Part shown: positions 33,831-45,232 of the stretch, piece after piece
Numbering within the stretch: the stretch's first letter is position 1
Layout of the letters: each line of letters opens with the position of its first letter
Assembly (NCBI GenBank): GCA_038030265.1
Contig: CM075938.1
Location: 10,269,009 to 10,333,008, forward strand
DNA: 64,000 bases
Reading direction: 5' to 3'
Source of the DNA: Corythucha ciliata
Taxonomy: Eukaryota > Arthropoda > Insecta > Hemiptera > Tingidae
Made by a program: the position numbers and the translations under genes
The notes under the pieces: generated by a model
The model's input: the letters and a program-made list of their open reading frames with translations, nothing else
Told to the model about the DNA's origin: nothing
Databases searched by the model: none

Positions 33831-34598
33831 CAGGGGTGTAGGTACGGAGGGATATGGGGGGGGGGGGATAGATCCTTCCCCAGAGCTACAAGTATACGAA
33901 CGAAGGAGCACTGAGTACCATAACGAAGAGTCCCATAAAATCTCCAAAAATGAGCGTTTATTCACGTTGAAGTTAGGTTTATCAGATTTTCTGGACTTAA
34001 AGCAGCCCGAAAAGGTACGAGTACGTCCTGCTTTTTCCTTGGACTTAAGACCCAACGCAGTAGTGTCCCGAGGTACGGGTGGGGGGAGGGGGCGGAGAGT
34101 TCGCCCCGGACCCTCTATCAGACAAAAATCGGTGATATTCGTGGCTATAGCTGCTAAAAAGCGCTGATTCATGGTCTCGCGATGCAACTTCCAGACTAAA
34201 ACTAAGAAACAAATCGCTGATTCGCAGTACATGGAGGACATTCTACGAATAAATTGTGGAAACCAACGCAAAAGTGTTGCATTTGGGTAACGTTGAGAAA
34301 ACACGCTATAATATTGACAAATGAAAGACGCTTTCAGGTTAAAATTGGACAAAAATGGCCAATTCACAACTGAAATGGCGTAAAATCGCCCTTTCGAGTA
34401 TGAAAAAGGGAATAGGATGCTGAATGGCCGCAAAATTAGCCGTTGAGGACCGCCAGAAAACATTAAAACAAAAGCCCATCTTAAAAAAGAAAAAGCGACA
34501 CACATGTTTTTCCCTTTTTTTTTCTTCTCTCGGGAACTGTTTTTTGATTTGATTGTGAAAATAACTAATAATCTGACTAATAAAAGAAATTCACAACA

Positions 34599-34616
34599 TC
34601 TGGCGACCGTAGAACA
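34599..34616 (+). promoter_or_regulatory. BEL primer binding site region
   Basis: TCTGGCGACCGT directly follows a CA dinucleotide and precedes the gag ATG by about 20 bp. (T)TGGCGACCGTG-type sequences are commonly found just inside the 5' LTR of BEL and gypsy elements. Confidence 0.55.
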
Positions 34617-34626
34617 GGACTGGAAT

Positions 34627-34947
34627 ATGGAGAAATTGGAAAGGGCACGTCGAGTAAAGAGGCTGAGCTTCAAGAAAACCTGGGGAAAAATCCAAACGAT
34701 TGTTGAAAGTGAGGAAACGAACTTCTTGGAATTACGGGCTCAAGTCGCGACCCTTACGGAGTGCTTTGAAGAAATCCGCGTGCTTGACAGAGAGATTTTT
34801 GACGTCGTGCTTGAGGCAGCCGACGATAAGATGCTTGAGAACGAAATGAATGGCTCGGACGATTTGATCGAAATGTTTAATCTAATTAAAGTACGTGCAG
34901 AGGCGATTTTACTGGCTGATAAGGCAGAATTCTTGTTCGGCAACTAG
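34627..34947 (+). pseudogene. gag: BEL gag N-terminal segment
   Basis: I choose the ATG at 34,627 (MEKLERARRVKRLSFKKTW) because it lies just after the leader, although the open frame extends upstream to 34,504. The residues form an acidic, coiled-coil-like region (LRAQVATLTECFEEIRVLD) common before the DUF1759 domain. The frame ends at 34,947, where gag continues in the next frame. Confidence 0.75.
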
Positions 34948-35546
34948 TGAAAATTCTTCTCAAGGCCCCAAGAAACGTTAAGTTCAAGCTGCTCCTTATC
35001 GAGCTAAATAAATACAGCGGGGATCTGAGGGGGTGGGTGTCCTTCTGGGCGCAGTTTCAAAAAATCGATGAAGACCCCGAACTGGATGAGACCGACAAGT
35101 TTCAATATCTACTGCAGTCGTTAGTTGTGGGTTCCAGAGCCAGAGCTGTCGTTGAAGCCTACCCTCAAAGCCGTGAAAATTACTCAAAGGCCGTACGTGC
35201 TTTGACTGATCGTTTTGGTCGGAAGGATCTTTTAATTGACCTTTACATGAGGGAATTAGCCGGACTTGTCATTCAAAACAAAAGGTTAACGAGGGAGGTC
35301 GACTGGGATACACATCTCTCGATGTTTTATGATAAATTACAGGCTCAATTGAAAGCACTCGAGTCGCTCGGTGTAGAAATAAGTACCTGTGCCGCCCTGT
35401 TGAATCCACTCATCAAATCTTGTTTGGACGAAGACCTCATTAGACTGTGGCAGAGGTACCAACGGAGTTCTATGGGCACTCAAGACGGAGAATACGAATC
35501 GGAGATAGCAAAAACGACGTTGGTGAACCTCTTGAAGTTCAGGTAG
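34947..35546 (+). pseudogene. gag: BEL/Pao gag (DUF1759-like)
   Basis: The 199-codon frame contains KYSGDLRGWVSFWAQFQ, FQYLLQSLVVGSRARAVVEA and YSKAVRALTDRFGRKDLLI. These are the hallmark blocks of the Pao retrotransposon peptidase/gag region (DUF1759). It would form the capsid. It ends at a frameshift at about 35,540, before the zinc knuckles. Confidence 0.9.
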
Positions 35547-35573
35547 AAAGCGAAGAGAAAATCAGCCTGACTC

Positions 35574-37046
35574 TTGGAGAGCAACGAACCCGAGATAAAG
35601 GACGATCTAAAGTCCAAGAATGTGGTGTGCTTACCGAAACGGCATCAGCAACTGGTTTTGATGAACAAAACACAAACAAGTGGTTGTCCATTTTGCGACG
35701 GATCTCACCTAGCAGCGCAGTATGACAGAGCGAAATCGATGAGTGTTTCCGAAAAGACTCAGATACTGTTTAAAAGAGGCGCCTGCCTGAAATGCTTGAA
35801 AATAGGGCACATGAGGAGGAATTGTAGGTCACATATCAGTTGCCTGAAGTGCCGAAAGGGACATCAACCCCTGATGTGCCCAGAGACCGAAACCGGAAAC
35901 GGTTCTTCATCGAACATTAAAGACGAGAAGGTGATCGAAAAAACTCTCACCTCCTTTTGTGCATCATCCGTTCAACTTCAAACGTTGTCGATTGTGGTCA
36001 ATGGAGAAAAGAAACAGAAAAGGGTCATGGCTTTGCTAGATTCTGGCTCTCAACGAAATTATGTCTCCGAAAGCGTTGCAAAAGAACTCGGCCTTAAAGT
36101 CCTGCGTCGAGAGACAATGATACACGCACTGTTTGGAGGCCATGAAACTCGACCTGTTGAACATCAAGTCTTCCAACTTCGATGTGTCGACTTAGATGGA
36201 ACTTTTCCTTGCAATTTTGAAGTTCTCGATCAGAAAGTCATATGCCATGACCTTGAACCGGTTGCCACGGAAGACTTCAAAGAAACATTGCCGGCAGCTG
36301 GAATCGTATTGCACGATGTGAAAGATGGACCGATCGACGTTTTGATAGGGGCCGATATCTACGGAAAACTTGTCACTGGAGAAAAACTTGCGCTGCCCAA
36401 CGGCATGGTCGCCTTGAAAACTCACCTAGGGTGGACTCTCATCGGTAGGCACCACACGACCAGTAGCATGGCGTCATTAGTAACGACAAGTTTGGTAAAC
36501 ACTCAAGACGTAAAGAGGCTGTGGTATCTCGAAACGCTCGGTATAACCGATCCTACTAAAACGGCTCTCAAGGAGGATCGTTTGACTGAAGTTGGAGGTT
36601 TCTTTGAGAAAACTATCAGAATCGTGGAGGGACGGTGTGAAGTCAGACTGCCTCATCGTGAAGATCACTCGCCACTACCAACAAATCAGACTCTCGCTCG
36701 GGAGAGAACTCATAAAAAGATCGAGAAACTCAATCTGAATGGCAAACTGGGCGACTATGTTTCGGTTTTCCATGAATGGCTGGATGAGAAAGTTATAGAA
36801 GACGTCACTTTCGAAAGCTCTAGTTTGGGGACTCATTACCTCCCACATCGTACCGTATACAAAGAGGAGGGAACGACGAAGGTTAGACCCGTTTTTGACG
36901 CGTCTGCTAGCGTAAAGGGCAAGCCATCTCTCAATGACTGCCTTGAGTGTGGAGAAAACTTGATTGAGTTGATCCCTTCGGTTCTACTTCGTTTCCGAGA
37001 ACACGAAATAGGGGTGAGCGCAGACATCCGTCGGGCCTTTCTTTAA
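35574..37046 (+). pseudogene. pol: BEL zinc knuckles, protease and RT N-terminal half
   Basis: The 490-codon frame starts with cysteine-rich motifs: CPFC at 38-41, then CLKCLKIGHMRRNC at 71-84 and CLKCRKGHQPLMC at 90-102. An aspartic protease follows with LLDSGSQRNYVS (DSGS at 156-159) and the GADIYGKL flap-side block near 259. RT begins with HYLPHRTVYKEE, KVRPVFDASA and VSADIRRAF (first catalytic D). A frame break follows immediately, inside RT. Confidence 0.92.
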
Positions 37047-37447
37047 ATCACGAAAACGATCGTGATCTACTATGATTTTTTCGTCCCCTTGATAATGGGA
37101 GCCTCCAGATCTGTCGACACGCCCGAGTAGTGTTCGGAGTGAATTGCAGCCCATTCCTGTTGGGAGCCACTCTCGCTTATCATTTAAAGCTTTGTTCACA
37201 GGAAGATGTGGCGAAAAATCGAGGTTGGCCGATCAAAATTCTCCAAATGTTGTCCCGCAGTTTTTACGTTGACAATTGTTTAGTTAGCGTAAGTAATGTT
37301 AATGAGCTGGAGACATTTATTAGAGTCGCAAAGGATGCCCTCGCAGAAGGCAAATTCGACCTTAGAGAATGGAGCTGGTCTCTAAACAAAGAACCCGACG
37401 GAACAGAAGACGTAACAAAAGTTTTAGGACTTCTATGGGACCGGTAA
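37047..37447 (+). pseudogene. pol: BEL RT C-terminal half
   Basis: The next frame holds CRHARVVFGVNCSPFLLGATL and then FYVDNCLVSV, the RT active-site box with YVDN in place of YVDD. The conserved ALGLLWDR-type block follows (VLGLLWDR) and then a stop. An in-frame TGA near 37,070 also breaks the upstream join. The N for the second D may itself be inactivating. Confidence 0.88.
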
Positions 37448-37486
37448 AATGATAGCCTGAAAGTCAGCCGCTCAAGTCTCAAGGAT

Positions 37487-38350
37487 TTGGACGTTTCCTG
37501 TATAACGAAAAGAAAGCTTTTGTCAGTTTCACAACGAGTGTTTGATCCTGTTGGCTTTACATGCCCAGCCTTTCTAACCCCAAAACTTCTAATCCAACAG
37601 TCGTGGGAAAGGAATACCGGATGGGATGAACCCTTAGATGAAGAATTGGCTAAAAAATTTCATAAATGGTTTTAGTCGTTGGATGCCATTTTTCAAGTTG
37701 AAATCCCTCGGTGGATTTTTGGTGGGAGAGGCGAACGAGTTGAAATCCACGTTTTCGTCGATGCCAGCTCAGTAGCGTACGCCGCTGTAATTTTTGCAAG
37801 AGTCGAAAAAGCCACTGGTGTCAAAGTCAGTCTGTTAGCAGCTAGAACACGGGTTAGTCCGTCGCGAGATATAACAATCCCTCAATTGGAACTTTTAGGT
37901 GCTACTATTGGGGCCAGACTTTTTAGCACCGTAAAGGAAGCATTAACTTTGAACGTCGACGACGTACACCTGTGGTCAGATTCTACTACCGTCCTTGCGT
38001 GGGTTCAGCGAAAAGAGCCATGTAACGTCCTTGTACGGAATCGAGTAGAAGAGATTCGAAAACTAACTCCCGTTGAAAAATGGAGACACGTGGTGGGCGA
38101 ATCAAATCCTGCTGACCTGCCCACAAGAGGCTGTACGCCAAAGGTACAGGATGGTGGGAGGGACCCGCGTGGTTACGTCAACCAGAAAATGAGTGGCCCA
38201 AATCCATAGTGTCGTACCAAGAGGAAGAGATCATCAAAGAACGACGCAAAGCAGTGGTCGCAACGACCCATATCGACGGAATTGGGATCGACGAATTTTT
38301 GAGGAAGTTTTCGAGTTATTCTAGGATCGTCCGACTCGTAGCTTGGGTTA
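37487..38350 (+). pseudogene. pol: BEL RT connection and RNase H
   Basis: Contains FDPVGFTCPAFLTPKLLIQ, a signature after the RT of Pao elements. After a stop at 37,674 comes the RNase H with VFVDASSVAYAAVIF, TIPQLELLGA, LWSDSTTVLAW and NPADLPTRG. Residual pol reaches about 38,360 in another frame and then stops at the edge of the inverted-repeat arm, so integrase is absent. Confidence 0.9.
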
Positions 38351-39541
38351 GGCGATTTTCAACTGGAAATTAACGTTTTTCTTAAGTGTTTTCCACAATA
38401 TTAGCCGCATAATAAAGGGGACTTTTCATTAATTAAGATTTTTTTGGTTCACCATATGCAATGCATGAGCGATTTTTCTCAGTTTACTCGCGAATTAGCG
38501 GTTTCTTCGCCTATTCCCATAAATTGGCGCTTTTTTTTTCAAGTTCAGCCTTAAAGTTGCCTTCAGAATCCGCAAATTGGCGTATTCAGTTTTTGGCGCG
38601 AATTAGAATTTTGCTCAATTTCAAGCACGAATTAGAGCTTTTTTTAAATTGTAGCGGCGACGCGTCGTAGCGTATCAAACTTGTGAATTAGCGAATTTTC
38701 TCTATTTCAGTCACAAATTGGCGTTTGGCGCCTGAAATTGAGAAGAACGATACACTCGGCCAAAAAAGCTCTAATTTGTGAGTAGAGTCCAAAAATCGCC
38801 CCTAACTGAGAGATTGAGGCTATGATGAGGCCAGCAAGATGTCCATATTCAAGACTGTGCTGGCTGGGTGGAATGATGACTAAAATTTGAAATTATCCCC
38901 TCCCCTCACCCACTAATAGATTTTAATCTGCCCCCCCCCCAGGAAAAATTCCTACCTACGCCACTGCTCTAAAGGACCCTCAAAGGAACTACTTTTGGTA
39001 ACCTGCTTTAGGTACACTTTTAGAGGAACCCCATGAATACAAGTATGCTTAAAAATGGAGAAAATCGCTGAATGAATATTTGATAAAATTCAGAAAAATT
39101 GCCAATTCAGGCATGGCTAAGTATAATGTTAAAAAATACGCTAATTCACAACTAGAACTGAAAAGAAGCAATAATCTATACCTATAAAAGTTAAATAATT
39201 TCGCTAATGCGGTGGTATAACGTGAAAAACCATAATTTGCGGGTAATATTTAGAAAATAAAATAATCAGCCTGGTCAAAATTAAGAAAAAGGTTAATTTT
39301 AAGCCTAAAAATTGAAAAAAAAAATCGATAATTTGCGGTTAAAAATCGCCAATTTACAGCTATCATTGCGCCAAACGCCAATTTGTGACTGAAATTGAGA
39401 AAAATCGCTGAATGAATATTTGATAAAATTGAGAAAAATCGCTAATTTGCTAATGAAATTAAAAAAAGCGCTAATTCGTGGTTGAAATTGGGCAAAATTC
39501 TAATTTGCGCCAAAAACTGAATATACGCCAATTTGCGGATT

Positions 39542-40053
39542 CTGGGGGCCTATTCTCTAGGTTCGTTCGTTTGTCGTTCAGTGTAGTGGTGCAGGTGTAG
39601 TTCGAGCAGTCCGGGATTGACGTCATTTTTGAAAAGCAAACGAACACTTTTCGTGCAAATGGCTAACCTAACGATAACAAAATCGTTACCTTTATAATTT
39701 ATTCTCGCTTCCCAGTCAGAAATGTTGACAAAAGGTAATTATAGAGCAGGTTATAACATTTCAAGCAGCAAGCTCCTCCTAATTTTTCAGTGTAGATAGT
39801 GCTGCACTGAACAGTCCGAGGTTTGACAAACGAACGCTTTCAGTGTAGTTCGGGATTACAAAAGAACGCTTTTCGGACTGTTCGTGCAGTCCAGAGCAGC
39901 TCCGGACGACAAACGAACGAACCTTCTAACAACAAGCAATATTTTTTTCGCCAGCCATGTGTCTATTTCATTCATTTGTTTGAAGAAAATTAATGAAATA
40001 AACATATGACTGCGAAAAAGCTATTGCTTCGGAGTTAAAGAATAGGCCCCCTG
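39542..40053. mobile_element. palindromic MITE family C with a nested MITE
   Basis: It starts GGGGCCTATTCTCT (39,545) and ends with the reverse complement of GGGGCCTATTCTTTAACTCC (40,050). CTG flanks both ends (39,542-39,544 and 40,051-40,053), and the empty site in the inverted arm has a single CTG. Without the nested 365 bp the element is about 141 bp and nearly a perfect palindrome, like family B. It has no coding capacity. Confidence 0.88.
39559..39923. mobile_element. nested MITE family D
   Basis: The ends are inverted copies of AGGTTCGTTCGTTTGTCGT (19 bp). A TCT on each side could be a 3-bp target duplication. The interior has repeated CAGTCCG and AACGAACGCTTT-like motifs in both orientations. 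Removing it restores the palindrome of family C, which supports the boundaries. Confidence 0.8.
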
Positions 40054-41394
40054 AAGGCAACTTTAAGGCTGAACTTGAAAAAAAAAAAGCGCCAATTTAT
40101 GGGAATAGGCGAAGAAACCGCTAATTCGCGAGTAAACTGAGAAAAATCGCTCATGCATTGCATATGGTGAACCAAAAAAATCTTAATTCGTGAAAAGTCC
40201 CCCTTATTATGCGGCTAATATTGTGGAAAACACTTAAGAAAAACGTTAATTTCCAGCTAAAACTGAGAAAAGTGCTAGTCCCCTGGTAAAAAATTTAAAA
40301 AATCTGTAATATGCTGCTAAAATTGAGGAAAACGCCAAAACTCGTGGATAATTAAGAAACATTGCTCACGGAATGAAAAAGATACTTTGCTGGTAAAGTT
40401 TAGAAAATGCGCAAATTCATGGCTATGAGAGGGGGTGGGGCAAAACCGCTAATCTGCGCCTGAAATTGAGAAGAACGATACACTCGGCCAAAAAAGCGCT
40501 AATTTGTGGGTAGAGTCCAAAAATCGCCCCTAACTGAGAGATTGAGGCTATGATGAGGCCAGCAAGATGTCCAGATTCAAGACTGTGCTGGCTGGGTGGA
40601 ATGATGACTAAAATTTGAAATTATCCCCTCCGCTCACCCCCTAATAGATTTTAATCTGCCCCCCTCCCCAGGAAAAATTCCTACCTACGCCACTGCTCTA
40701 AAGGACCCTGAAAGGAACTACTTTTGGTAACCTGCTTTAGGTACACTTTTAGAGGAACCCCATGAATACAAGTAAGTATGCTTAAAAATTGAGAAAATCG
40801 CTGAATCAATATTTGATAAAATTGAGAAAAATCGCTAATTTGCTAATGAAATTTTAAAAAGCGCTAATTAGCGGCTAAAATTAAGGCAATTCTAATTTAA
40901 TGACACAAATGAAAAGAATCGCGGCTAAAATTGGGACACATGAAATCGGGAAAAACGCTAATTCGAGGATACAATTGAAAAAATTCGGCTAATTCACGGC
41001 TGAATTGAGAAAAAGTTATAATTCTCAACTAAAATTCATTAAAACGCTTATTTTCAGCTCGAATTTAGAAAAAACAAAAATCTGTGACTTCAAGGCAATT
41101 TCGAGCCTAATACTGAAATAAGCGATAACCCATAGCTAAAAGTAAAAAGAAAACCATACTGCGGGGCAAAAATAATTCTTACACCGCTAATTTGCGGCAA
41201 ATAATGAGAAAAATAACTAATTAGTGCGTCTGATTATTAAGAAAAACGTCACTTTGCTGCTCAAAGTGAGATTAAGTGCGAATGCACTGATGAAAAGGTA
41301 AAAATCGCACATATGCAGCAAAAATTGAGGAAAATCCCAAGATTTTAGCCCAATATTTTAAATCACCAAGAAGGCCCGACGACAGCAAATCTCG

Positions 41395-41880
41395 CAACCT
41401 CCAAACCCCATCAAAGCTCCAAACTACAGCATGTATTCAATCACAAAGAAGGCCCTAACACAGTAAAGCACCAATAACAGAAATATCCCACCATTGCAAA
41501 GCTCCAACGCCAAACTATGTACACACAAAAAGCTCTAACCTCAGTGGACCAGTAATCACAGCAAAGCACCAAACCATAGAAACATTCCAACCTCAGCAAA
41601 GCTCCTAACCACAGCAAAGCAACAAACCACAGTGAAGCTCCAAGCCACAGGGAAGCTCCAAACCACAGCAGAGCTCCAAAGCACAGCAAGGCTCCAAACC
41701 AGAGCGAAGCTCGAAACCACAGCAAAACACCAAACCACGGAAAAGCTCCTAACCACATCAAAGCTCCAAACTACAGCAAAACTCCAAACCACAACAAAGC
41801 TCCGGAACACAGTCAAATCCCAAAACACAGCGAAGCTCCGTACCACAAGCACCGATCACAGCAAAGCTCCAAACCACAGG
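41395..41880 (-). repeat. 18-bp minisatellite in unit 1
   Basis: Units of CAAAGCTCCAAACCACAG, the reverse complement of the 27.9-kb array. Open frames with KLQTTAKLQTTA are repeat translations. Confidence 0.92.
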
Positions 41881-41884
41881 CCTT

Positions 41885-43805
41885 CAAAAAGCGATTTTGC
41901 GGCTTTACACATGCAATGTCGCGGGTCGACGCCTTCAAAAAGCAATAATTTCGGCCGCTCCGATCCTTAAAATGCACTTTCGCGGGTATAGACTATTGAA
42001 AATAAATTCCGCAGGGTTCGACCTACAAACTTAAGTTAAATTCCAGAAAACGCCAAATTAGACTCGGCAAAATGACAGCCAAAATGACAATTTCGTGGGA
42101 TTGGAACTTCAAAGTGCAATTTCGCGGGTTCAGACTTCCAAAACTCAGTTTCGCGAGTTTAGACCTTGAAATTACAATTTTGCAGGTTCAGATCTTGAAA
42201 ATGAAATGTCGTGGGCTTAGACCTTCCAAATTCAATTTCGCGGGTTCAGACCATCAAAAAGAAATCTCGCGGGTTTAAACCTTCAAAAATTTAATTTCGT
42301 GGTTTTGTACCTTTTAAATAAGATTTCGCTGGTTCAGACAGACAATTGAAAATTGACGGGTTTAGTCCCTCAAAGTGCAATACGCGGGTTCGAACCTTTA
42401 AAGAGCAATTGTTCTTTTTTTTCTTTATGTGTCCCAGCAATTAATAAATTGCAAATTAGACGACCCTTGTCTTAGGACTTTTCAAGGGATTACTCCCCCC
42501 TCACCGCAATAAGCAAAAAAATGCTTTAAAGAGCAATTTCGTGGGCTTAGACCTACCTTCAAAAAACAATTTTACCGGTTTCGACATTTAAATTTGAGTT
42601 AAATTCAAGAAATAGCAAATTTGACTGGATGAAATGACAGTCAAATTCAATTTCTCAGTATAGGACCTTGAAGGATGTAATTTTGCGGGTTTGGATGTTC
42701 AAAAAGCAATTTCACGGGTTTAGCCCTTGAAAATGAATTTCGTGGGTTCAGACCTGGAAATTACAAGACCGTGGGTTCAGACCTTTAAAAAGAAATTTAA
42801 CTAGTTTAGACCTTGAAAGTTCAATTTCGTGATTTAGACCACGTGGTACTATAGGTCTCCAAACGTGAGTTAAATTCTAGAAAAAGCAAATTTTACTCGA
42901 AAAAACGACGGTCAATATACAATTTTGCGGGTTTACACCTTCAAAAAGTAATTTCGCGGGTTTAGGTCTTCAGAACGCTATTTCGCGGGTATACAAGCTC
43001 CACAAATTCCAGAAAAAGCAAATTTGACTGGACCTTCAAAATTCAATTTTGCTGGTTTCCACATATTACAATAATTATTTCGTGGGTTTAGACCTTCAAA
43101 AGTAAATTTCGGGGAACTATACCCCCAAAAAGCAATTTTGTGAGTTTGGATATTGAAAAAGCAATGTCGCGGGCTTGGGCCGTCAAAAAGCGCCTTCAGA
43201 ACGCAATTTCGCGGGTATACAAGCTTCAAATGCAATTTCGCGGACTTGAACTTTCAAAATCAAATTTCGCGGCTTTAGATAAAATAATGAAACTTCGCGG
43301 GACTCGACCTTCAAAATCAAATTTCGTTGGTACGGACCTTAATATGCAATTTCATGGGTCCAAACCTTCAAAATACAATCGCGCGGGTTCAAGTCTTCAA
43401 AAGCAATTTCGTGAGTTTAGACTTTCGAAAAGCAATTTTGAGGGGTTAAAGACCTTCAAACGAGAGTTAAATTCTAGAAAAAGTAAATTTGACTCGTTAA
43501 AATGACGGTCAAAGTGAATTAAGCAGGATTGGACCTTCAGAGTGCGATATTTCACCGGATTAGACCTTCAAGAAGCAATATCAAAAAGACAATTTCGCGA
43601 TTTACACCTTCAAAGTTCAATTTTGCATGTTTGGCTCACTACATTCTCAATTTCGTGGGTCTTTTCTGCTGAAAAGCCAGTATCACGAGGTTGCCTTATC
43701 CTTGAACTAATTTCGCGGATTTTGCGCACTTGAAAATTAGTTTTGCGGATTTTTCCGAGCCAAAAAACAATTTTTATGGGTCTGGCTCTCTATAAAATCG
43801 GCAAT
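41885..43805 (+). repeat. sat-3 array in unit 1
   Basis: Degenerate units of about 29-32 bp around GCAATTTCGCGGGTTTAG and ACCTTCAAAA. Distinct from sat-1 and sat-2. No genes. Confidence 0.88.
42396..42538 (-). mobile_element. 113-bp retroposon insertion with 15-bp target duplication
   Basis: The 15-mer CTTTAAAGAGCAATT flanks 42,411-42,523 on both sides (42,396-42,410 and 42,524-42,538). Unit 2 has the uninterrupted single 15-mer at about 46,137-46,151. On the minus strand the insert ends in an A-rich tail (AAAGAAAAAAAAAGAAC), so it looks like a 5'-truncated LINE tail or a SINE inserted by target-primed reverse transcription. It is not similar to the other elements here. Confidence 0.88.
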
Positions 43806-43810
43806 GAGGA

Positions 43811-43919
43811 TTTTTTTCGCCAGCCATGTGTCTATTTCATTCATTTGTTTGAAGAAAATTAATGAAATAAACATATGACTGCGAAAAAGCTATTGCTTCG
43901 GAGTTAAAGAATAGGCCCC
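43811..43919. mobile_element. 3' remnant of MITE C at start of unit 2
   Basis: Identical layout to 39,942-40,050: GCCAGCCATGTGTCTATTTC through AATAGGCCCC, followed by CTG. It lacks the 5' end because the tandem duplication starts inside the MITE. Confidence 0.9.
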
Positions 43920-45232
43920 CTGAAGGCAACTTTAAGGCTGAACTTGAAAAAAAAAAAGCGCCAATTTATGGGAATAGGCGAAGAAACCGCTAATTCGCGA
44001 GTAAACTGAGAAAAATCGCTCATGCATTGCATATGGTGAACCAAAAAAATCTTAATTCGTGAAAAGTCCCCCTTATTATGCGGCTAATATTGTGGAAAAC
44101 ACTTAAGAAAAACGTTAATTTCCAGCTAAAACTGAGAAAAGTGCTAGTCCCCTGGTAAAAAAATTTAAAAAATCTGTAATATGCTGCTAAAATTGAGGAA
44201 AACGCCAAAACTCGTGGATAATTAAGAAACATTGCTCACGGAATGAAAAAGATACTTTGCTGGTAAAGTTTAGAAAATGCGCAAATTCATGGCTATGAGA
44301 GGGGGTGGGGCAAAACCGCTAATCTGCGCCTGAAATTGAGAAGAACGATACACTCGGCCAAAAAAGCGCTAATTTGTGGGTAGAGTCCAAAAATCGCCCC
44401 TAACTGAGAGATTGAGGCTATGATGAGGCCAGCAAGATGTCCAGATTCAAGACTGTGCTGGCTGGGTGGAATGATGACTAAAATTTGAAATTATCCCCTC
44501 CGCTCACCCCCTAATAGATTTTAATCTGCCCCCCCCCCCAGGAAAAATTCCTACCTACGCCACTGCTCTAAAGGACCCTCAAAGGAACTACTTTTGGTAA
44601 CCTGCTTTAGGTACACTTTTAGAGGAACCCCATGAATACAAGTATGCTTAAAAATTGAGAAAATCGCTGAATGAATATTTGATAAAATTGAGAAAAATCG
44701 CTAATTTGCTAATGAAATTTTAAAAAGCGCTAATTAGCGGCTAAAATTAAGGCAATTCTAATTTAATGACACAAATGAAAAGAATCGCGGCTAAAATTGG
44801 GACACATGAAATCGGGAAAAACGATAATTCGAGGATACAATTGAAAAAATTCGGCTAATTCACGGCTGAATTGAGAAAAACGTTATAATTCTCAACTAAA
44901 ATTCATTAAAACGCTTATTTTCAGCTCGAATTTAGAAAAAACAAAAATCTGTGACTTCAAGGCAATTTGGAGCCTAATACTGAAATAAGCGATAACCCAT
45001 AGCTAAAAGTAAAAAGAAAACCATACTGCGGGGCAAAAATAGTTCTTACACCGCTAATTTGCGGCAAATAATGAGAAAAATAACTAATTAGTGCGTCTGA
45101 TTATTAAGAAAAACGTCACTTTGCTGCTCAAAGTGAGATTAAGTGCGAATGCACTGATGAAAAGGTAAAAATCGCACATATGCAGCAAAAATTGAGGAAA
45201 ATCCCAAGATTTTAGCCCAATATTTTAAAGCA

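Larger units (their letters stand above)
34505..38368 (+). mobile_element. BEL/Pao LTR retrotransposon, 3' truncated
   Basis: Gag, protease, RT and RNase H of a BEL/Pao element lie in order on the plus strand, in four or more frames. The element lacks integrase and 3' LTR: homology ends at about 38,365, where an inverted-repeat arm begins. A 5' leader with TCTGGCGACCGT at 34,599, typical of the region right after LTRs in this group, suggests that the LTR end lies at about 34,598. I could not find the start of the 5' LTR. Confidence 0.88.
33823..38974. mobile_element. hAT-like element, 5.1 kb, with a nested BEL relic
   Basis: The left end CAGGGGTGTAGGTACGGA (33,831) and the reverse complement of the right end, CAGTGGCGTAGGTAGGAA (38,966), match at 14 of 18 positions. 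Both are followed by a G tract. An identical 8-bp sequence CTCTAAAG flanks both ends (33,823-33,830 and 38,967-38,974). hAT transposons characteristically make 8-bp target duplications and often have CAG-type ends. No transposase was found: the interior holds a BEL/Pao fragment and sat-2. The right end and flank recur at about 40,697 and 44,567 within the duplicated units. Confidence 0.6.
38364..40275. repeat. large imperfect inverted repeat (sat-2 based)
   Basis: The left arm 38,364-38,727 is the reverse complement of a right arm split into 39,368-39,544 and 40,051-about 40,275. The split is caused by the MITE at 39,545-40,050. The spacer 38,728-39,367 contains the hAT-like right end. The left arm therefore preserves the pre-insertion sequence (ATTCTGAAGGCAAC) of the MITE target. 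Confidence 0.85.
39941..43810. repeat. tandem segmental duplication, unit 1
   Basis: A 3.87-kb segment followed head-to-tail by unit 2 (43,811-47,687). It contains in order: 3' part of MITE C, inverted-arm sat-2, hAT-like right end, sat-2, minisatellite and sat-3. Compared with unit 2 it has an extra 215 bp or so (41,418-41,632), a 113-bp retroposon (42,411-42,523), and lacks about 90 bp and 270 bp present at 45,546-45,640 and 46,803-47,100. Confidence 0.93.

Noticed and set aside
41285..41310. CTGATGA in sat-2 as a second hammerhead
   Set aside because: No GAAA at the right distance and no stem II or cleavage site could be paired.
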